From Acinetobacter brisouisimilis (GTDB lineage Bacteria > Pseudomonadota > Gammaproteobacteria > Pseudomonadales > Moraxellaceae): 64,000 nt of DNA. The stretch spans positions 1,791,515-1,855,514 of the forward strand of contig NZ_KB851219.1 in assembly GCF_000368265.1 (NCBI RefSeq), in the 5' to 3' direction. Positions 9,699 to 20,051 of the stretch are shown piece by piece. The notes beneath the pieces are model-generated. The model was given only the letters and a program-made list of their open reading frames with translations, was not told the DNA's origin and did not search any database. Each line of letters starts with the position of its first letter. Positions within the stretch are counted from its first letter, which is position 1. The position numbers and the translations under genes were made by a program.

Positions 9699-9849
9699 CG
9701 CTTTAACCTTGGCTAAGTATTTTATTTAAGCATACGCCAATCCGTTTTTCACATCAATTCTTCACTATGACTGGTCGCAGCATTTATCAATCAGGCTTAC
9801 TTTTCAGCAATTTTGCGGCAAAAGATTCATTTTTTTCAAATAACTGCCC

Positions 9850-9884
9850 AAAAAAAAGCCCGATACAAGTATCAGGCTTTTTTC
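9850..9884 (-). terminator. Terminator of the gcv operon
   Basis: Stem AAGCCCGATAC/(G)TATCAGGCTT with a short loop and a T tract on the minus side, just beyond the gcvT stop. Confidence 0.88.
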
Positions 9885-9895
9885 TTAACACTTAA

Positions 9896-11014
9896 TTAAC
9901 CACGGTAATAGCGCTGTGCAACAAATGGCATTTTCACCACTTTCATTGCTACAAGTTTATTACGCACTTTAGCAAACAGCTCTGTACCTTCTTTGGCATG
10001 AGCAATGTCAACATAACCCATCGCAATCGGGCTTGCCAAACTTGGAGCAAAACCACCACTGGTCACTTGTCCAAGCACTTGTCCGTCCTGATCGACAATT
10101 TCCGCACCTTCACGTACGGGCATACGATCTAAAATTTGGAAACCAACACGTTTTTGAGCAACACCTTGCTGCATTTGCGCTTGAATAGTTGCAGCACCTG
10201 CATAACCACCCTCACGCTCACCACCCGCGCGGCGAACTTTAGAGATCGCCCACAGTAGGTTTGCTTCAACAGGAGTTTTAGTTTGATCCATATCATGACC
10301 ATACAAGCACAAACCTGCTTCCAAACGTAGTGAGTCGCGTGCACCCAAACCGATCAATGCGACTTCAGGCTCTGCAATCAAGGCTTTTGCCAAGGCTTCT
10401 ACATCACCGCTCGCGACTGAAATTTCGTAGCCATCTTCGCCTGTATAACCTGTACGGCTTACGATGCACTCAACACCGTTAAGCTGTACACGCTTGATTT
10501 GCATAAAGCGCATTTCTGCAACTTCAGGGTTTAAACGAGCTAAAACAGTTGCAGCTTCTGGACCTTGCAATGCAAGTAAAGCACGCTCGGCAAATTGCTC
10601 GACAATTTCACATTGACCCGACAAGTGCGCGCGCATATGTGCCAAGTCTTGCTCTTTACACGCAGCATTGACCACCAAATACAACTCGTCTTGAGACAGG
10701 CGTGCCACCATCAAGTCATCTAAAATGCCACCTTGTGGATTGGTAAACAACGCATAACGCTGCATACCTTCAGGCAAGTCCACAATATCCACAGGCACAA
10801 GGCTTTCTAGCGCACGCGCTGCATTTTCACCACGTAGAAACACTTGTCCCATGTGAGATACATCAAACAGACCTGCATGTTCACGGGTATGTAAATGTTC
10901 TTTAAGCACACCGGCTGTATATTGTACAGGCATGTTGTAACCTGCAAACGGCACCATTTTTGCACCATGCTCAATATGCAGCGCCGCCAATGGCGTATTT
11001 TTTAATTCAGACAT
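9896..11014 (-). CDS. gcvT: Glycine cleavage system T protein (aminomethyltransferase)
   Basis: Tetrahydrofolate-dependent aminomethyltransferase of 372 aa. It releases ammonia from the aminomethyl-lipoyl H protein and gives methylene-THF. The folate-binding region starts [17 protein letters not shown] at about residue 16, [10 protein letters not shown] lies near 48, and the C-terminal barrel is typical. It overlaps the gcvP 3' end by 13 bp, which indicates translational coupling. It is the last gene of gcvH-gcvP-gcvT, controlled by the upstream glycine riboswitch. Confidence 0.97.
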   Translation of the reverse strand: MSELKNTPLAALHIEHGAKMVPFAGYNMPVQYTAGVLKEHLHTREHAGLFDVSHMGQVFLRGENAARALESLVPVDIVDLPEGMQRYALFTNPQGGILDDLMVARLSQDELYLVVNAACKEQDLAHMRAHLSGQCEIVEQFAERALLALQGPEAATVLARLNPEVAEMRFMQIKRVQLNGVECIVSRTGYTGEDGYEISVASGDVEALAKALIAEPEVALIGLGARDSLRLEAGLCLYGHDMDQTKTPVEANLLWAISKVRRAGGEREGGYAGAATIQAQMQQGVAQKRVGFQILDRMPVREGAEIVDQDGQVLGQVTSGGFAPSLASPIAMGYVDIAHAKEGTELFAKVRNKLVAMKVVKMPFVAQRYYRG

Positions 11015-13869
11015 GCTAAGTCCTCATAATTGCTGATGCTTGGGCAAGCACAGATTAAGTTACGGTCGCCATACACGTTATCGACACGTCCAACAGGTGA
11101 CCAGTATTTGCTTTCCACCAATTCAGGTAGTGGATAAACTGCCTGTTCACGTGAATATGGATGTGCCCATTCGCCAGTCAATTCTTGTGCCGTATGTGGC
11201 GCATTTTTTAACGGGTTATCTTCTGCGTCCAACTCACCTGTAGTCACTTGCTGAATTTCTTCGGCAATTTTGTTCATGGCATTGATGAAGCGCTCAAGCT
11301 CGTACAAGCTTTCACTTTCAGTCGGCTCAACCATGAGCGTACCCGCAACTGGGAATGACATAGTTGGTGCATGGAAACCAAAGTCGATCAGACGTTTTGC
11401 AACGTCATCTACTGTGATACCACTGGTTTCTTTCAGACCACGTAAGTCCAAGATACATTCGTGCGCAACCAGATCATGACTACCTGTGTACAATACAGGG
11501 TAAGCTGCGTTTAGGCGTTTTGCCACGTAGTTAGCATTTAAAATTGCCATTGCCGATGCTTGACGCAACCCTTGACCACCCATCATACGGATATACATCC
11601 ATGTGATTGGTAAAATGCTGGCACTACCAAACGGTGCAGCACTCACTGCATTGGTTTTACGGCTTAAATGATAGCTATGACCTGGCATAAACGGCTTCAA
11701 GTGCTCTTTGACACCGATCGGGCCAACACCTGGTCCACCACCGCCATGTGGGATACAGAAAGTTTTGTGCAAGTTCAAGTGTGATACATCACCACCGAAC
11801 TGACCTGGTGCACATAAGCCCACCATTGCGTTCATGTTTGCGCCATCGATATATACCTGACCACCATTGGCATGTACGATGTCACAGATTTCACGTACCG
11901 CATGTTCAAACACACCGTGTGTTGATGGGTATGTGATCATTAAGGCTGCAAGGTCTTGGCTGTGTTGTTCAGCTTTGCTACGCAAGTCTTCAACATCAAC
12001 GTTACCGTTGTCATCACATGCAACAACTACAACTTTCATGCCCGCCATGCTCGCAGTTGCAGGGTTAGTACCGTGCGCAGACTGTGGAATCAAGCAGATG
12101 TTACGCTGACCTTCACCACGACTCGCATGATAACCACGGATTGCAAGCAAGCCTGAATATTCACCTTGTGAACCCGCATTCGGCTGAAGCGAAATCGCAT
12201 CATAACCTGTTGCCGCACATAGCATTTGCTCAAGCTGATTGACCATTTCTACATAGCCTTGCGCCTGTTCAAGTGGTGCAAATGGATGCAGATTGCCAAA
12301 TTCTGGCCATGTAATTGGCAGCATTTCGCTGGCCGCATTCAACTTCATGGTACAAGAACCGAGTGGAATCATGCTGCGGTCAAGTGCCAAGTCTTTATCT
12401 GCCAAACGACGCAAATAACGCATTAACTCAGTTTCGCTATGATGCGTATTGAAAATTGCGTGTTGTAAAATCGCGCTTTCACGAAGTAATGCAGTTGGCA
12501 ATGCAGAGGTGTAAGCTGCCGCAACAGCTTCAAATTCAGGTGCAGTTTGACCTTGTGCAAACAATGCCCAAAGTGCAGCAATGTGTTCAGGTGTTGTAGT
12601 TTCATCAAGTGAAATACCCACTTGAGTTGCATCAATTTCACGCAAGTTGATTTCTTGTGCACGTGCAGCTGCAAGCACGGCTGCTGCATCAACCTGAGTC
12701 AAGGTCAAGGTATCAAAGAATGCGCTATTGCTAACATTGACACCCAACTGTTTCAAACCTTGTGCCAAGATTGCAGTTAAAGCGTGTGTACGTTCAGCAA
12801 TCTCTTTTAAGCCTTGTGGCCCATGATAAACTGCGTACATGCTGGCAATGTTAGCAAGCAACACTTGAGCAGTACAGATGTTACTGGTCGCTTTTTCACG
12901 GCGGATATGCTGTTCACGCGTTTGTAATGCCAAACGTAGTGCAGGCTTGCCCAAACGGTCAATTGACATCCCTACAACACGACCTGGCATATCACGTTTG
13001 TAGGCATCTTTAGTTGCAAAGTAAGCTGCGTGTGGACCACCAAAACCCATTGGTACACCAAAACGCTGCGCTGTACCAATTGCAACATCAGCACCCCACT
13101 CACCTGGCGCTTTCAATACAGTCAGTGCCAACAAGTCAGCAGACACAGCAACCAAAGCATTTACACTGTGTACTTGCTCAACCAAAGCTGCGTAGTCATA
13201 CACTTCGCCTGTGCTTGCAGGGTATTGTAATAACACACCGAAGAACTCTGCAAAGTCAGCAACTTGTTGCTCATCACCCACCACAACTTCGATACCGAGT
13301 GGCTCAGCACGGGTACGTAAAACATCTAGAGTTTGTGGATGGCAGTGCAATGATACAAAGAATTTGTTGGCTTTTTTGTTTTTAGACACACGCTTACAGA
13401 AAGTCATGGCTTCTGCGCAAGCGGTTGCTTCATCTAACAAAGATGCATTTGAAATCGACAAACCTGTCAAATCCGCGATCATGGTCTGGAAGTTTAACAA
13501 CGCTTCAAGACGACCTTGAGAAATTTCAGGCTGGTACGGTGTATATGCCGTATACCATGCTGGATTTTCCAGCAAGTTACGCAAAATTGGCGCAGGCGTA
13601 TGAGTCGGGTAATAACCCTGACCAATATGGCTACGGAAAATCTGGTTTTTCTGAGCGATGGCTTTAAGTTCTGCCAAAGCCTGTTCTTCACTCACACCAT
13701 CAGTGCTTTCAAGCACGCTCGTGTTTTTAATTGAATCTGGAATTACTGCTGCAATCAATGCTTCAAGGTCGCTATAACCCAGTGCATTCAGCATGTGCTG
13801 CTGTTCAGTTGCCGTTGGCCCAATATGGCGGCTAACGAAACTGTTGGTATTGTTAAAATTAATGCTCAT
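11002..13869 (-). CDS. gcvP: Glycine dehydrogenase (decarboxylating), P protein
   Basis: PLP enzyme of 955 aa, the fused single-chain form of the P protein. It decarboxylates glycine and loads the aminomethyl group on lipoyl-GcvH. The PLP lysine is in [18 protein letters not shown] near residue 700. The N-terminal motif FVSRHIGPT and GSCTMKLN are characteristic. It sits 9 nt after gcvH and overlaps gcvT. The length matches fused GcvP proteins of gammaproteobacteria. Confidence 0.98.
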   Translation of the reverse strand: MSINFNNTNSFVSRHIGPTATEQQHMLNALGYSDLEALIAAVIPDSIKNTSVLESTDGVSEEQALAELKAIAQKNQIFRSHIGQGYYPTHTPAPILRNLLENPAWYTAYTPYQPEISQGRLEALLNFQTMIADLTGLSISNASLLDEATACAEAMTFCKRVSKNKKANKFFVSLHCHPQTLDVLRTRAEPLGIEVVVGDEQQVADFAEFFGVLLQYPASTGEVYDYAALVEQVHSVNALVAVSADLLALTVLKAPGEWGADVAIGTAQRFGVPMGFGGPHAAYFATKDAYKRDMPGRVVGMSIDRLGKPALRLALQTREQHIRREKATSNICTAQVLLANIASMYAVYHGPQGLKEIAERTHALTAILAQGLKQLGVNVSNSAFFDTLTLTQVDAAAVLAAARAQEINLREIDATQVGISLDETTTPEHIAALWALFAQGQTAPEFEAVAAAYTSALPTALLRESAILQHAIFNTHHSETELMRYLRRLADKDLALDRSMIPLGSCTMKLNAASEMLPITWPEFGNLHPFAPLEQAQGYVEMVNQLEQMLCAATGYDAISLQPNAGSQGEYSGLLAIRGYHASRGEGQRNICLIPQSAHGTNPATASMAGMKVVVVACDDNGNVDVEDLRSKAEQHSQDLAALMITYPSTHGVFEHAVREICDIVHANGGQVYIDGANMNAMVGLCAPGQFGGDVSHLNLHKTFCIPHGGGGPGVGPIGVKEHLKPFMPGHSYHLSRKTNAVSAAPFGSASILPITWMYIRMMGGQGLRQASAMAILNANYVAKRLNAAYPVLYTGSHDLVAHECILDLRGLKETSGITVDDVAKRLIDFGFHAPTMSFPVAGTLMVEPTESESLYELERFINAMNKIAEEIQQVTTGELDAEDNPLKNAPHTAQELTGEWAHPYSREQAVYPLPELVESKYWSPVGRVDNVYGDRNLICACPSISNYEDLACLN

Positions 13870-13878
13870 GCCAACCCC

Positions 13879-14253
13879 TTAAGAATGAATAAACGCGTCA
13901 TAAGCATCTGCATCTAACAACTCAGCAAATGCTGCGCTGTCGTCGGCTTTCATACGGAAAAACCAGCCTGCGCCCATGGCATCTTCATTGACAGTTTCTG
14001 GTGCATTAACCAATGCTTCATTGATTTCTAACACTTCGCCAGATAATGGCATATCAATGTTACTCGCAGCTTTCACTGACTCAATCACAGCAACTTCTTC
14101 ACCTTTGCTGTACGCTTGAAGTTCAGGCAGTTCAATATAAACCACATCACCCAAAGCATCTTGTGCATGCTCAGTAATACCTACGGTAATGCTACCGTCT
14201 TCTTCTAAACGTAACCATTCATGCTCAGTGGTAAAACGAATTGTTGACGCCAT
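13879..14253 (-). CDS. gcvH: Glycine cleavage system H protein
   Basis: Lipoyl carrier of 124 aa. The lipoylated lysine lies in VIESVKAASNI near residue 64. The N-terminal RFTTEHEWLR and the C-terminal GWFFRMK are standard for GcvH. The ribosome site GAGGAA is 7 nt before the ATG. It is the first gene of the gcv operon, with a 270-nt leader after the riboswitch. Confidence 0.97.
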   Translation of the reverse strand: MASTIRFTTEHEWLRLEEDGSITVGITEHAQDALGDVVYIELPELQAYSKGEEVAVIESVKAASNIDMPLSGEVLEINEALVNAPETVNEDAMGAGWFFRMKADDSAAFAELLDADAYDAFIHS

Positions 14254-14519
14254 GACAAATTCCTCAGTCCTTCACCCTAAAAGGCAATTAATTGCAGAAA
14301 ATTTACTCATTTTTCAAATACACAAAAGCACAATGCTTTACAGTCTGGGCATAGCTAAAAATAAAAGACAGCATGCAACCAGGCCACCTTGATATTCAAG
14401 GCAGTAATTGAAAACCTAATGGGAAAGTACGGAAGTTGTAACAACTAAGAACGCTGAACATGTCAGTTGCGAGATGCGACATATGACCACCCAATTCCAT
14501 AAGTGAGTAAATATGCCCC

Positions 14520-14710
14520 ATCTGTATATGTACCTGAGAGCTTCAACTTGTAGCAAAAAAGACAGTGCTACAAATTTTCCTCCTTCGGTGAATCACACTA
14601 TGCGAGTGATTTCTCTCCAGATTTTTGAGATAGATTACAGTCCTTTTGCCTGAGAGTTTCCGGGGTCGTTGCTCCTTCGGCGAGCCTATGGGTGACTTCT
14701 CTCCTGTAAT
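14520..14710 (-). promoter_or_regulatory. Tandem glycine riboswitch upstream of gcvH
   Basis: Two glycine aptamers read on the minus strand. Aptamer 1 (14634-14710) has P1 ATTACAG/CTGTAAT, GGAGAGA near its 5' side and the 3' signature CTCTCAGGCAAAAGGACTG. Aptamer 2 (14520-14622) has P1 ATCTG/CAGAT, GGAGAGA, CACCGAAGGAGG and CTCTCAGG. This is the classical cooperative pair, and glycine binding normally switches gcv expression on. I see no clear terminator between aptamer 2 and gcvH, only a CCTTG/CAAGG hairpin near 14387-14401. The expression platform may therefore act on translation or elsewhere in the long leader. Confidence 0.95.
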
Positions 14711-15157
14711 GCGCGTATTTAAGCATAAACAATGCCAAAATTTCTATATAGACCTAAGTTATATTTTCGATTATTTACACGCAACACACCGCAACTTAAA
14801 CGATGGATCAATATTCCAAAGCCATCTTATTTTTAGCTAGGAAAATTCCAAACCAGATTGATTAGATGTGTTTATTCATCATAAACAGCCCATCTTGAAT
14901 TCTTGGGCTATTTCCACCGATGCTTTTTGAAATCGCTGAGGCTTGGATTCCTGCAACATAGCGATGAGCATCTGCATGCTTCGCCTTTGTATCCGTTTAC
15001 AGCGCTTTTGTTGCATTTTCAACCAATAACATTGCTTAAAAAAACAACAAATTCTAAGGTAAAAGTGAGTTAGTGCTCAATTCTGACAAAAAGCAAAATC
15101 AATATCTCTACAAATAGGAAATAAGCAATAAATGACGACATAAGAGGATTAAATAAC
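14711..15157. other. Divergent intergenic region (gcv leader / channel gene)
   Basis: Spacer of about 450 bp that should hold the gcv promoter on the minus strand and the promoter of the channel gene on the plus strand. A 45-codon ORF on the minus strand (14879-15016, basic N-terminus MQQKRCKRIQRRS, then an amphipathic helix) is visible. It has no good ribosome site and no known family. I do not call it as a gene. Confidence 0.4.
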
Positions 15158-16714
15158 ATGAATAATCTTTTCACTGGAGGCCCTCAGGGATCGCATCCTG
15201 ACGCCATATATTACTGGAATCAGTTCCAACCCATCTTGGCGGTTGTGGTCATTTTACTTCTCGGTTGGGTGATCGCTTTACTGATCGCTGCTGGGGTAAA
15301 AAAACTTCTGCATCAGCTCAATACCAATCATCGACTTTCTTCCGCAACGACGCAAAATACAGCCAGTTTTCCTGATATTGAACAGATTATTTCCAAGATC
15401 GTGTTCTGGTTCATTATGATCATTGCAGTTATTGCTGCATTGAATGTGCTCAATCTGAACAGTGTCAGTGGGCCATTTAGTCATATGTTGAGCCAAGTAT
15501 TGGATTTTATTCCAAGCCTACTTGCAGCAATTGCAGTCGGTTTTATTGCATGGATTTTAGCTCAACTGATTCGGATGGGCTTACAGCGTATTTTGAGCCA
15601 TACCCAACTTGATGAAAAGCTCAGTGAGGAAGTCGGTGTTCGCCCAATCAGCCAAAATATTGCAGATATTGTTTACTGGCTGGTGTTGTTACTGTTTCTT
15701 CCAATCGTCTTGTCGATTCTTGGTCTAACTGGTTTACTCATGCCAGTACAAAATATGGTGAATGAAGTCGTCTTGTTCCTGCCAAATATCTTTATTGCAG
15801 GTGTGATTGTCTTTGTTGGCTACATTCTGGGAAATGTTGTACGTGGCATGGTTGAAGGCTTGCTACGCAGTTTGGATATTCAAACACAGGCGCAAAAAAT
15901 TGGTCTATTCAAAACAGGCAATCTGCCCCATTTACTCGGTTCTTTTGTCTTCACCCTGATTATTATTACCGCACTGATTATTGCTTTTGAGGCTTTAGGT
16001 ATTCAAGCCATTTCACGACCAGCAACAGCGATGCTGTCTGAAATCATGAACGCCATTCCACAAATCATTGCTGCAGGCTTGATTCTGGTGATTGCCTATG
16101 TGGTGTCACGTTTTGTTGCACAGTTAGTGAGTGAACTGGTCGCTGGAACGGGTGTAGATGAGATTCCTGCCAAACTGGATATGCAACGTTTTTTAGGCAC
16201 GACTAAAATTTCAGGCGCGGTGGGTACACTGATTATATTCTTCACCATGTTGTTTGCAATCTCTGAAGCAGCGCACCGTTTAGGCTTGGAGCAAGTCAGC
16301 GGTTTGATCTCAATGTTTATTCATTTTGGTAGCAATATTCTATTGGGTGCGGTGATTCTGGTGATTGGTTTCTGGCTAGCGAATATCGTTGCCAATGCAC
16401 TGCAACGTGGAGAACATAACTGTTCCCGCTGGCTAGGCAGCTTAGTCCGCATCCTCATTTTAGGCTTAGTCATCGCCATGGGTTTACGCGCGATGGGTAT
16501 TGCCGATTCGATTGTAAATCTGGCCTTTGGTTTAACCTTGGGTTCGGTGGCTGTTGCCTTTGCTTTAGCTTTCGGTCTGGGTGGTCGCCAACCTGCAGAA
16601 CGGCTATTAACCGATTTGTTAGATAAAGCCAAACAGCAAGCAAATAAACCTTGTGATTCAACCAACCCGACAGCAAAAGAGGATCCTCCCTCTCAGTCAC
16701 TAGACAAAAAATGA
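15158..16714 (+). CDS. TM-helix repeat / mechanosensitive-channel-like membrane protein (CmpX type)
   Basis: Inner-membrane protein of 518 aa with many hydrophobic helices. Repeated amphipathic-hydrophobic units recur at about residues 90-140, 180-230, 270-330 and 370-420, as in the conserved TM-helix family. The C-terminal part contains GLRAMGIADSIVNLAFGLT and AFALAFGLGGRQ, the latter resembling the pore region of MscS-type channels. Pseudomonas CmpX is the closest described type I can name. No MscS C-terminal cage of normal size is seen. A role in envelope stress or osmotic response is inferred from the family. It is monocistronic, with a terminator after it. Confidence 0.78.
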   Translation: MNNLFTGGPQGSHPDAIYYWNQFQPILAVVVILLLGWVIALLIAAGVKKLLHQLNTNHRLSSATTQNTASFPDIEQIISKIVFWFIMIIAVIAALNVLNLNSVSGPFSHMLSQVLDFIPSLLAAIAVGFIAWILAQLIRMGLQRILSHTQLDEKLSEEVGVRPISQNIADIVYWLVLLLFLPIVLSILGLTGLLMPVQNMVNEVVLFLPNIFIAGVIVFVGYILGNVVRGMVEGLLRSLDIQTQAQKIGLFKTGNLPHLLGSFVFTLIIITALIIAFEALGIQAISRPATAMLSEIMNAIPQIIAAGLILVIAYVVSRFVAQLVSELVAGTGVDEIPAKLDMQRFLGTTKISGAVGTLIIFFTMLFAISEAAHRLGLEQVSGLISMFIHFGSNILLGAVILVIGFWLANIVANALQRGEHNCSRWLGSLVRILILGLVIAMGLRAMGIADSIVNLAFGLTLGSVAVAFALAFGLGGRQPAERLLTDLLDKAKQQANKPCDSTNPTAKEDPPSQSLDKK

Positions 16715-16739
16715 TTTTTAATCAGGCTAAAATTCACTA

Positions 16740-16772
16740 AAAACAATGATCATCACTTGTGGTCATTGTTTT
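16740..16772 (+). terminator. Terminator after the channel gene
   Basis: Stem AAAACAATGA/TCATTGTTTT with a 13-nt loop, ending in a T-rich arm shortly after the stop at 16714. Confidence 0.75.
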
Positions 16773-17285
16773 AGTCTAAGTAGACTCCGACTCAGCTTCT
16801 AGTAACTTTGAAACGCTGAATTCGAGCTACTTTGTATCGCCTTGATACAGGCGTGCAATTCACTCGAAAAATAAGAAGATGCGTAAATTCCATTTTACTC
16901 AATGCAGTATGCTCCAAAATATGAGTCATTTAATTTTTGTGATACTATGCCGCGCAATTGAAAAGCCCTGAATACGCTTAAATCAGCAGAGTGTTGTTTT
17001 ATACATAAAGCCATTTTCTAAAGATTGAGTAACGGTATTTTCCTATTCCTTTTTCAGGTTTTCACGATTTTAGCTTGTGGTTTGCAACTTCATCTTTCAT
17101 CTTCTTGCATTTCAAATTCGGTTTTTATCAACCATTGTAATTGATCATTTTTAGAAGGTAAGCGTGGGTTCATTTGGAAAACAGCTTGGTGTGATAGGTC
17201 ACTCTCATTTTTCAAACATAAAATAGGCTAAAATAGTGGTTCTTCATATTCTTAATGTCGTATTGATTCAACAGGTTGATTTTAA
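16773..17285. other. Original dusA upstream region
   Basis: AT-rich spacer of about 510 bp with no convincing gene. Its last 80 bp are related to the region before the intact dusA at 33597. Both contain GGYTAAAATAG (a probable -10 region), TGATT, and AGGTTGATTTTAAATGAATAT across the start codon. This is therefore the native dusA promoter region, now separated from the rest of the gene by the island. Confidence 0.6.
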
Positions 17286-17358
17286 ATGAATATCTCGCAA
17301 AGCACTGAAATTAAGCACCCCCCCGCATCAGTGTCGCCCCGATGATGGATTGGACAAC
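17286..17358 (+). pseudogene. dusA: Abandoned 5' end of dusA left of the island
   Basis: The ATG at 17286 starts a reading frame related to the N-terminus of DusA, and its last 38 nt match the intact gene at 36 positions. A run of seven C puts it out of frame. The distance from ATG to the CGC codon is 38 nt here and 39 nt in the intact gene, so translation would stop after 19 codons. After position 17358 the sequence becomes unrelated AT-rich island DNA. This is the piece left when the element integrated in dusA and supplied a new 5' end at 33597. Confidence 0.88.
17321..17358 (+). repeat. Left attachment repeat (att core, left)
   Basis: This 38-bp stretch matches 33633-33670 at 36 of 38 positions, the differences being near positions 15 and 18 of the repeat. 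It spans the DusA codons around R-I-S-V-A-P-M-M-D-W-T. Sequence identity ends at its right edge, which marks the island boundary. Confidence 0.9.
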
Positions 17359-17407
17359 AATGCTCTAAATATTTATTAAAATCAATTTATTAAAAAATAA
17401 AATATAA

Positions 17408-17420
17408 TTTATGGCGTAAA
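17408..17420 (+). promoter_or_regulatory. Integrase arm-type site, left end
   Basis: TTTATGGCGTAAA lies 50 bp inside the left att repeat. The same word occurs three times next to the integrase at the right end (33468-33516). Matching sites at both ends of an integrated element are expected for arm-type integrase or excisionase binding. Confidence 0.6.
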
Positions 17421-17511
17421 AAAGGTGTAAATATTTATCAAAAATTTAATAACTTTATATTTTATTCAGACTACTAAGCTGGAAAGTTGAGAGTCTGCTC
17501 TCAAATATATG

Positions 17512-18148
17512 CACCACTTACGATAACCACACTGTGATTTAAGTCTATCTGCTTTCATCAGCCAATGTACTCAATTAATCCCGCAACTTTCACCAGCATC
17601 TTTCAAATCACAATGAATCTTGCGATAGCCATAAATTCCACCAGATTCCGGCCAGAACTGTTTAGTGTAATCAATCCTGAAAACTGTTGCCATTTTCTCA
17701 CAGTTTTACTGGTGGGTTGCTTTAACCATGCGTAATAGCAGCTGTGATGAATATTTAGAGTTGAACAACACAAACGGTGGATCAACCATACGTGCTGGTT
17801 GTCCTGAATAAAGGCATACCTCACTTGGACTGGCTTGCGAAGTACACTGCGGCTTTTTAATATGTCTCTTTCTTCAGTGACCACCTATGAAGTTCTTTTT
17901 TAGTTTTGCTAATTTTGCAAGTGGATCACCAGATTCTGTATTTTTAGGCTGCTGTGGACATAACGTTTAATCTAGGCATACAGACTATGAGTGGTGGTTC
18001 TTAAACATCAGCAACACTATGACCTTTATCAGTAACTTGTCTTACTGCTTCATCTTTAAATTCTGGGGTATATCGTCGTCCACTCATAAGGTTCTCTCCT
18101 ATGCAAAAAGAATAGACTAAATTTGTCTAGGAGAGTGGTGGCAGTTCA
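17512..18148 (-). pseudogene. Degenerate IS3-family insertion sequence (orfA-orfB remnant)
   Basis: Minus-strand remains of an IS3-family transposase. OrfA starts at about 18088 with MSGRRYTPEFKDEAVRQV and breaks at a stop after about 28 codons. An OrfB-like part follows (VTEERDIL, then VRYAFIQDNQHVWLIHRLC, then GIYGYRKIHCDLKDAGESCG). It contains in-frame stops and frameshifts and fades near 17512 after GYRKW. The catalytic DDE domain is missing. The upstream end carries an IS-end-like sequence (TGAACTGCCACCAC at about 18135-18148). It cannot transpose by itself. Confidence 0.83.
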
Positions 18149-18273
18149 ATATCTAACTAAAAGATGTCTACAAAATCGGTGGCTATTCAGACATTAGTAA
18201 AATTACTTATTCTCCAGAAATCCTGATCCTATCTTCTAAAACAGAAGAAAATTTTTATGGTAGCCATACCATA

Positions 18274-19131
18274 TTAGCGATTAATTATTTTCTCTAACTC
18301 TATCCATAAACTATATTCATGAATAGTTTCAAGAGCTTTATCATTTGTCTTAAGTGCTTCTAAAAATGAACCTGCCAATAAATTAACCAACTTCAAGCTA
18401 CACAATGAGGGTCCTAAAGCAAACAAAGTAGTATCATAAATAGTTGCTCTATATTCATCTAAAATTTTATTATTAAGTTCTTCATCCAAACATAGATTAT
18501 GTAAACATAATTCTTCATCTGATGTGCTTATCAAAAAAGGTGCGAAAGACATTAATGAGGGGTGAGAAACTTGACATAGCTCTGAGTATAAGTTATTCAA
18601 TGATTCACTTTGAAGTGAATTCAAGTATTCTCTTACTTGCTTAGCCTTATGACTATCTTGAAATTCACCTCTTTCATTCTCAGAAAGCTTTCTTCCATAA
18701 ATATAGTGAATTAGCTCATTTTCAAGTTCATGCGAAATTAATACCTTTTCTACATTCCCTTCTAAAGCAAGTTTGATATGGGAGAAGTTCTCAGATATAG
18801 GAATGAGTACTTTTCCAATAGAATAAAAAGAGTCAGCACAAGCCTCAAGCAATCCCCTCAATGAAGCACAAAAACCATAATAATTTTTACTTTTGTATGC
18901 ACAATCAATTGCTTCATACCATTTTTTTAATCTTAAAATAGTCGTTACTCCACTTAAATGAAGCCTTTGTATGATTTCACTCCAGTAAATAAGTTGCATT
19001 TTATCGATTACATCTATTTTTTCAAATTCATCAATAGGGGTAAATTTATAACAAACCCTAGCAAGGTTACTCTCGATTTCGATAATGATAGAATATAAAT
19101 CACTTAGCATTATTGATTTTTCATTATCCAA
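18274..19131 (-). CDS. Hypothetical protein, possibly DUF5677-like
   Basis: Helical, AT-rich-coded protein of 285 aa. A segment near residue 88, SLRGLLEACADSFYSIG, resembles the RxxxE pattern of DUF5677/HEPN-like helical proteins, followed later by ELCQVSHPS. I do not recognise the family with certainty. No signal peptide or membrane segment is evident. It stands alone between the IS remnant and a non-coding stretch, in the cargo end of the island. A defence or accessory role is a guess from position. Confidence 0.6.
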   Translation of the reverse strand: MDNEKSIMLSDLYSIIIEIESNLARVCYKFTPIDEFEKIDVIDKMQLIYWSEIIQRLHLSGVTTILRLKKWYEAIDCAYKSKNYYGFCASLRGLLEACADSFYSIGKVLIPISENFSHIKLALEGNVEKVLISHELENELIHYIYGRKLSENERGEFQDSHKAKQVREYLNSLQSESLNNLYSELCQVSHPSLMSFAPFLISTSDEELCLHNLCLDEELNNKILDEYRATIYDTTLFALGPSLCSLKLVNLLAGSFLEALKTNDKALETIHEYSLWIELEKIINR

Positions 19132-19811
19132 TTTACACCCCCTAAAAAAACATAAGACTCTAAAATTTAATGGATTTTAACCTAATAAAACCCTAACTAA
19201 ATGAAATATTAATACAATTTACAATTAAGGTATAAACTTATATCAAAAAACTTTATCCGGAAACATAAAATCTAAGGATAAAGTATAGTACATTTAAAAA
19301 AATAACTCATAATTTCATTTAGTTGAAGGCTATTACACATAGCCATTGAATGATAAGTTTTTGAGAGTTAGCTAACTGTTATGTTGATTGACATAAAATT
19401 GACTGATTCACAACAAGTACACTCGTACTGTACTCCTTTTTGTATATTAGACTGCCATAATAGCTTGATCACAGCCCACAAAAAAGCATGATGAAACATT
19501 ATAATAAACAAAGACTTCTTCTAATAATATATGATAAAAAGCACGGTTATTGGTCACTAAGTCTAGGCTTTCTGAGTTGGAAATAGTTACTCAAAACAAC
19601 TTGTAGGCAAATGTGAATTTAAGCATTCAATTGATGCCTATAAATCTGCTTCAAGTAAAATCTGTATAGTCTTTGCATAAAGAATTTTTGCTATCAAAGG
19701 CAACATCAATACCATGAATAATTTTCCTGCCATTATGAGAAAATTAGAAATCAGTTTTCTAGCTGTATTTCATTCATGATCAAATTCACCTATCTAGCAT
19801 TTTTTATCAGC
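19132..19811. other. Long non-coding stretch with a possible dead small gene
   Basis: AT-rich, about 680 bp. On the plus strand, 19491-19587 opens with an ATG and reads as a basic 30-residue peptide (KHYNKQRLLLIIYDKKHGYW) before a stop. The next frame continues with SYSKQLVGKCEFKHSIDAY and ends at 19675. This could be a frameshifted small gene. Nothing else was found. Confidence 0.35.
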
Positions 19812-20047
19812 TTGCAATGAAATAAAAAAACTAATATTAATCAACATTTTAAGATTAAAATTAAAAGTCACTTTGATTTGCAATGAAATAAGATTATGTA
19901 TCCTAATAATGACTTAGAATCTGTATCATTCATAGTTGAGTTACCGCATTCAAAACAACCACACTGATTTGAAATGAAATAAAAAATAAATTGAAAATCA
20001 TAATCTTGAAGACAATTTAAGAATAATTTCGATTTGCGATGAAATAA
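19812..20047. repeat. Four degenerate copies of a roughly 22-bp repeat
   Basis: The word TTGCAATGAAATAA, often within GATTTGCAATGAAATAAGATT, occurs at 19812, 19878, 19969 (one change) and 20034 (one change). The spacings are 66, 91 and 65 bp. Two spacings of 65-66 bp recall a CRISPR period, but the copies are short and diverged and no cas gene is in the window. The cluster lies just after the stop of the AlbA_2 protein on its strand. It could be a CRISPR relic, an iteron-like cluster or an expression-control repeat. Confidence 0.6.
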
Positions 20048-20051
20048 GATT

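Noticed and set aside
13014..13385. Long plus-strand ORFs opposite gcvP, gcvT and acnA
   Set aside because: They mirror strongly coding minus-strand genes with biased codon use; no ribosome sites and no recognisable products.
14879..15016. 45-codon basic ORF on the minus strand upstream of the channel gene
   Set aside because: No ribosome site and no family; noted in the intergenic entry but not called.
17512..18148. Functional IS3 element
   Set aside because: OrfA and OrfB carry stops and frameshifts, the catalytic domain is missing and only one end is recognisable.
19812..20047. A CRISPR array
   Set aside because: Only four short, diverged copies with unequal spacing and no cas genes in the window. 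Kept as an undefined repeat cluster.
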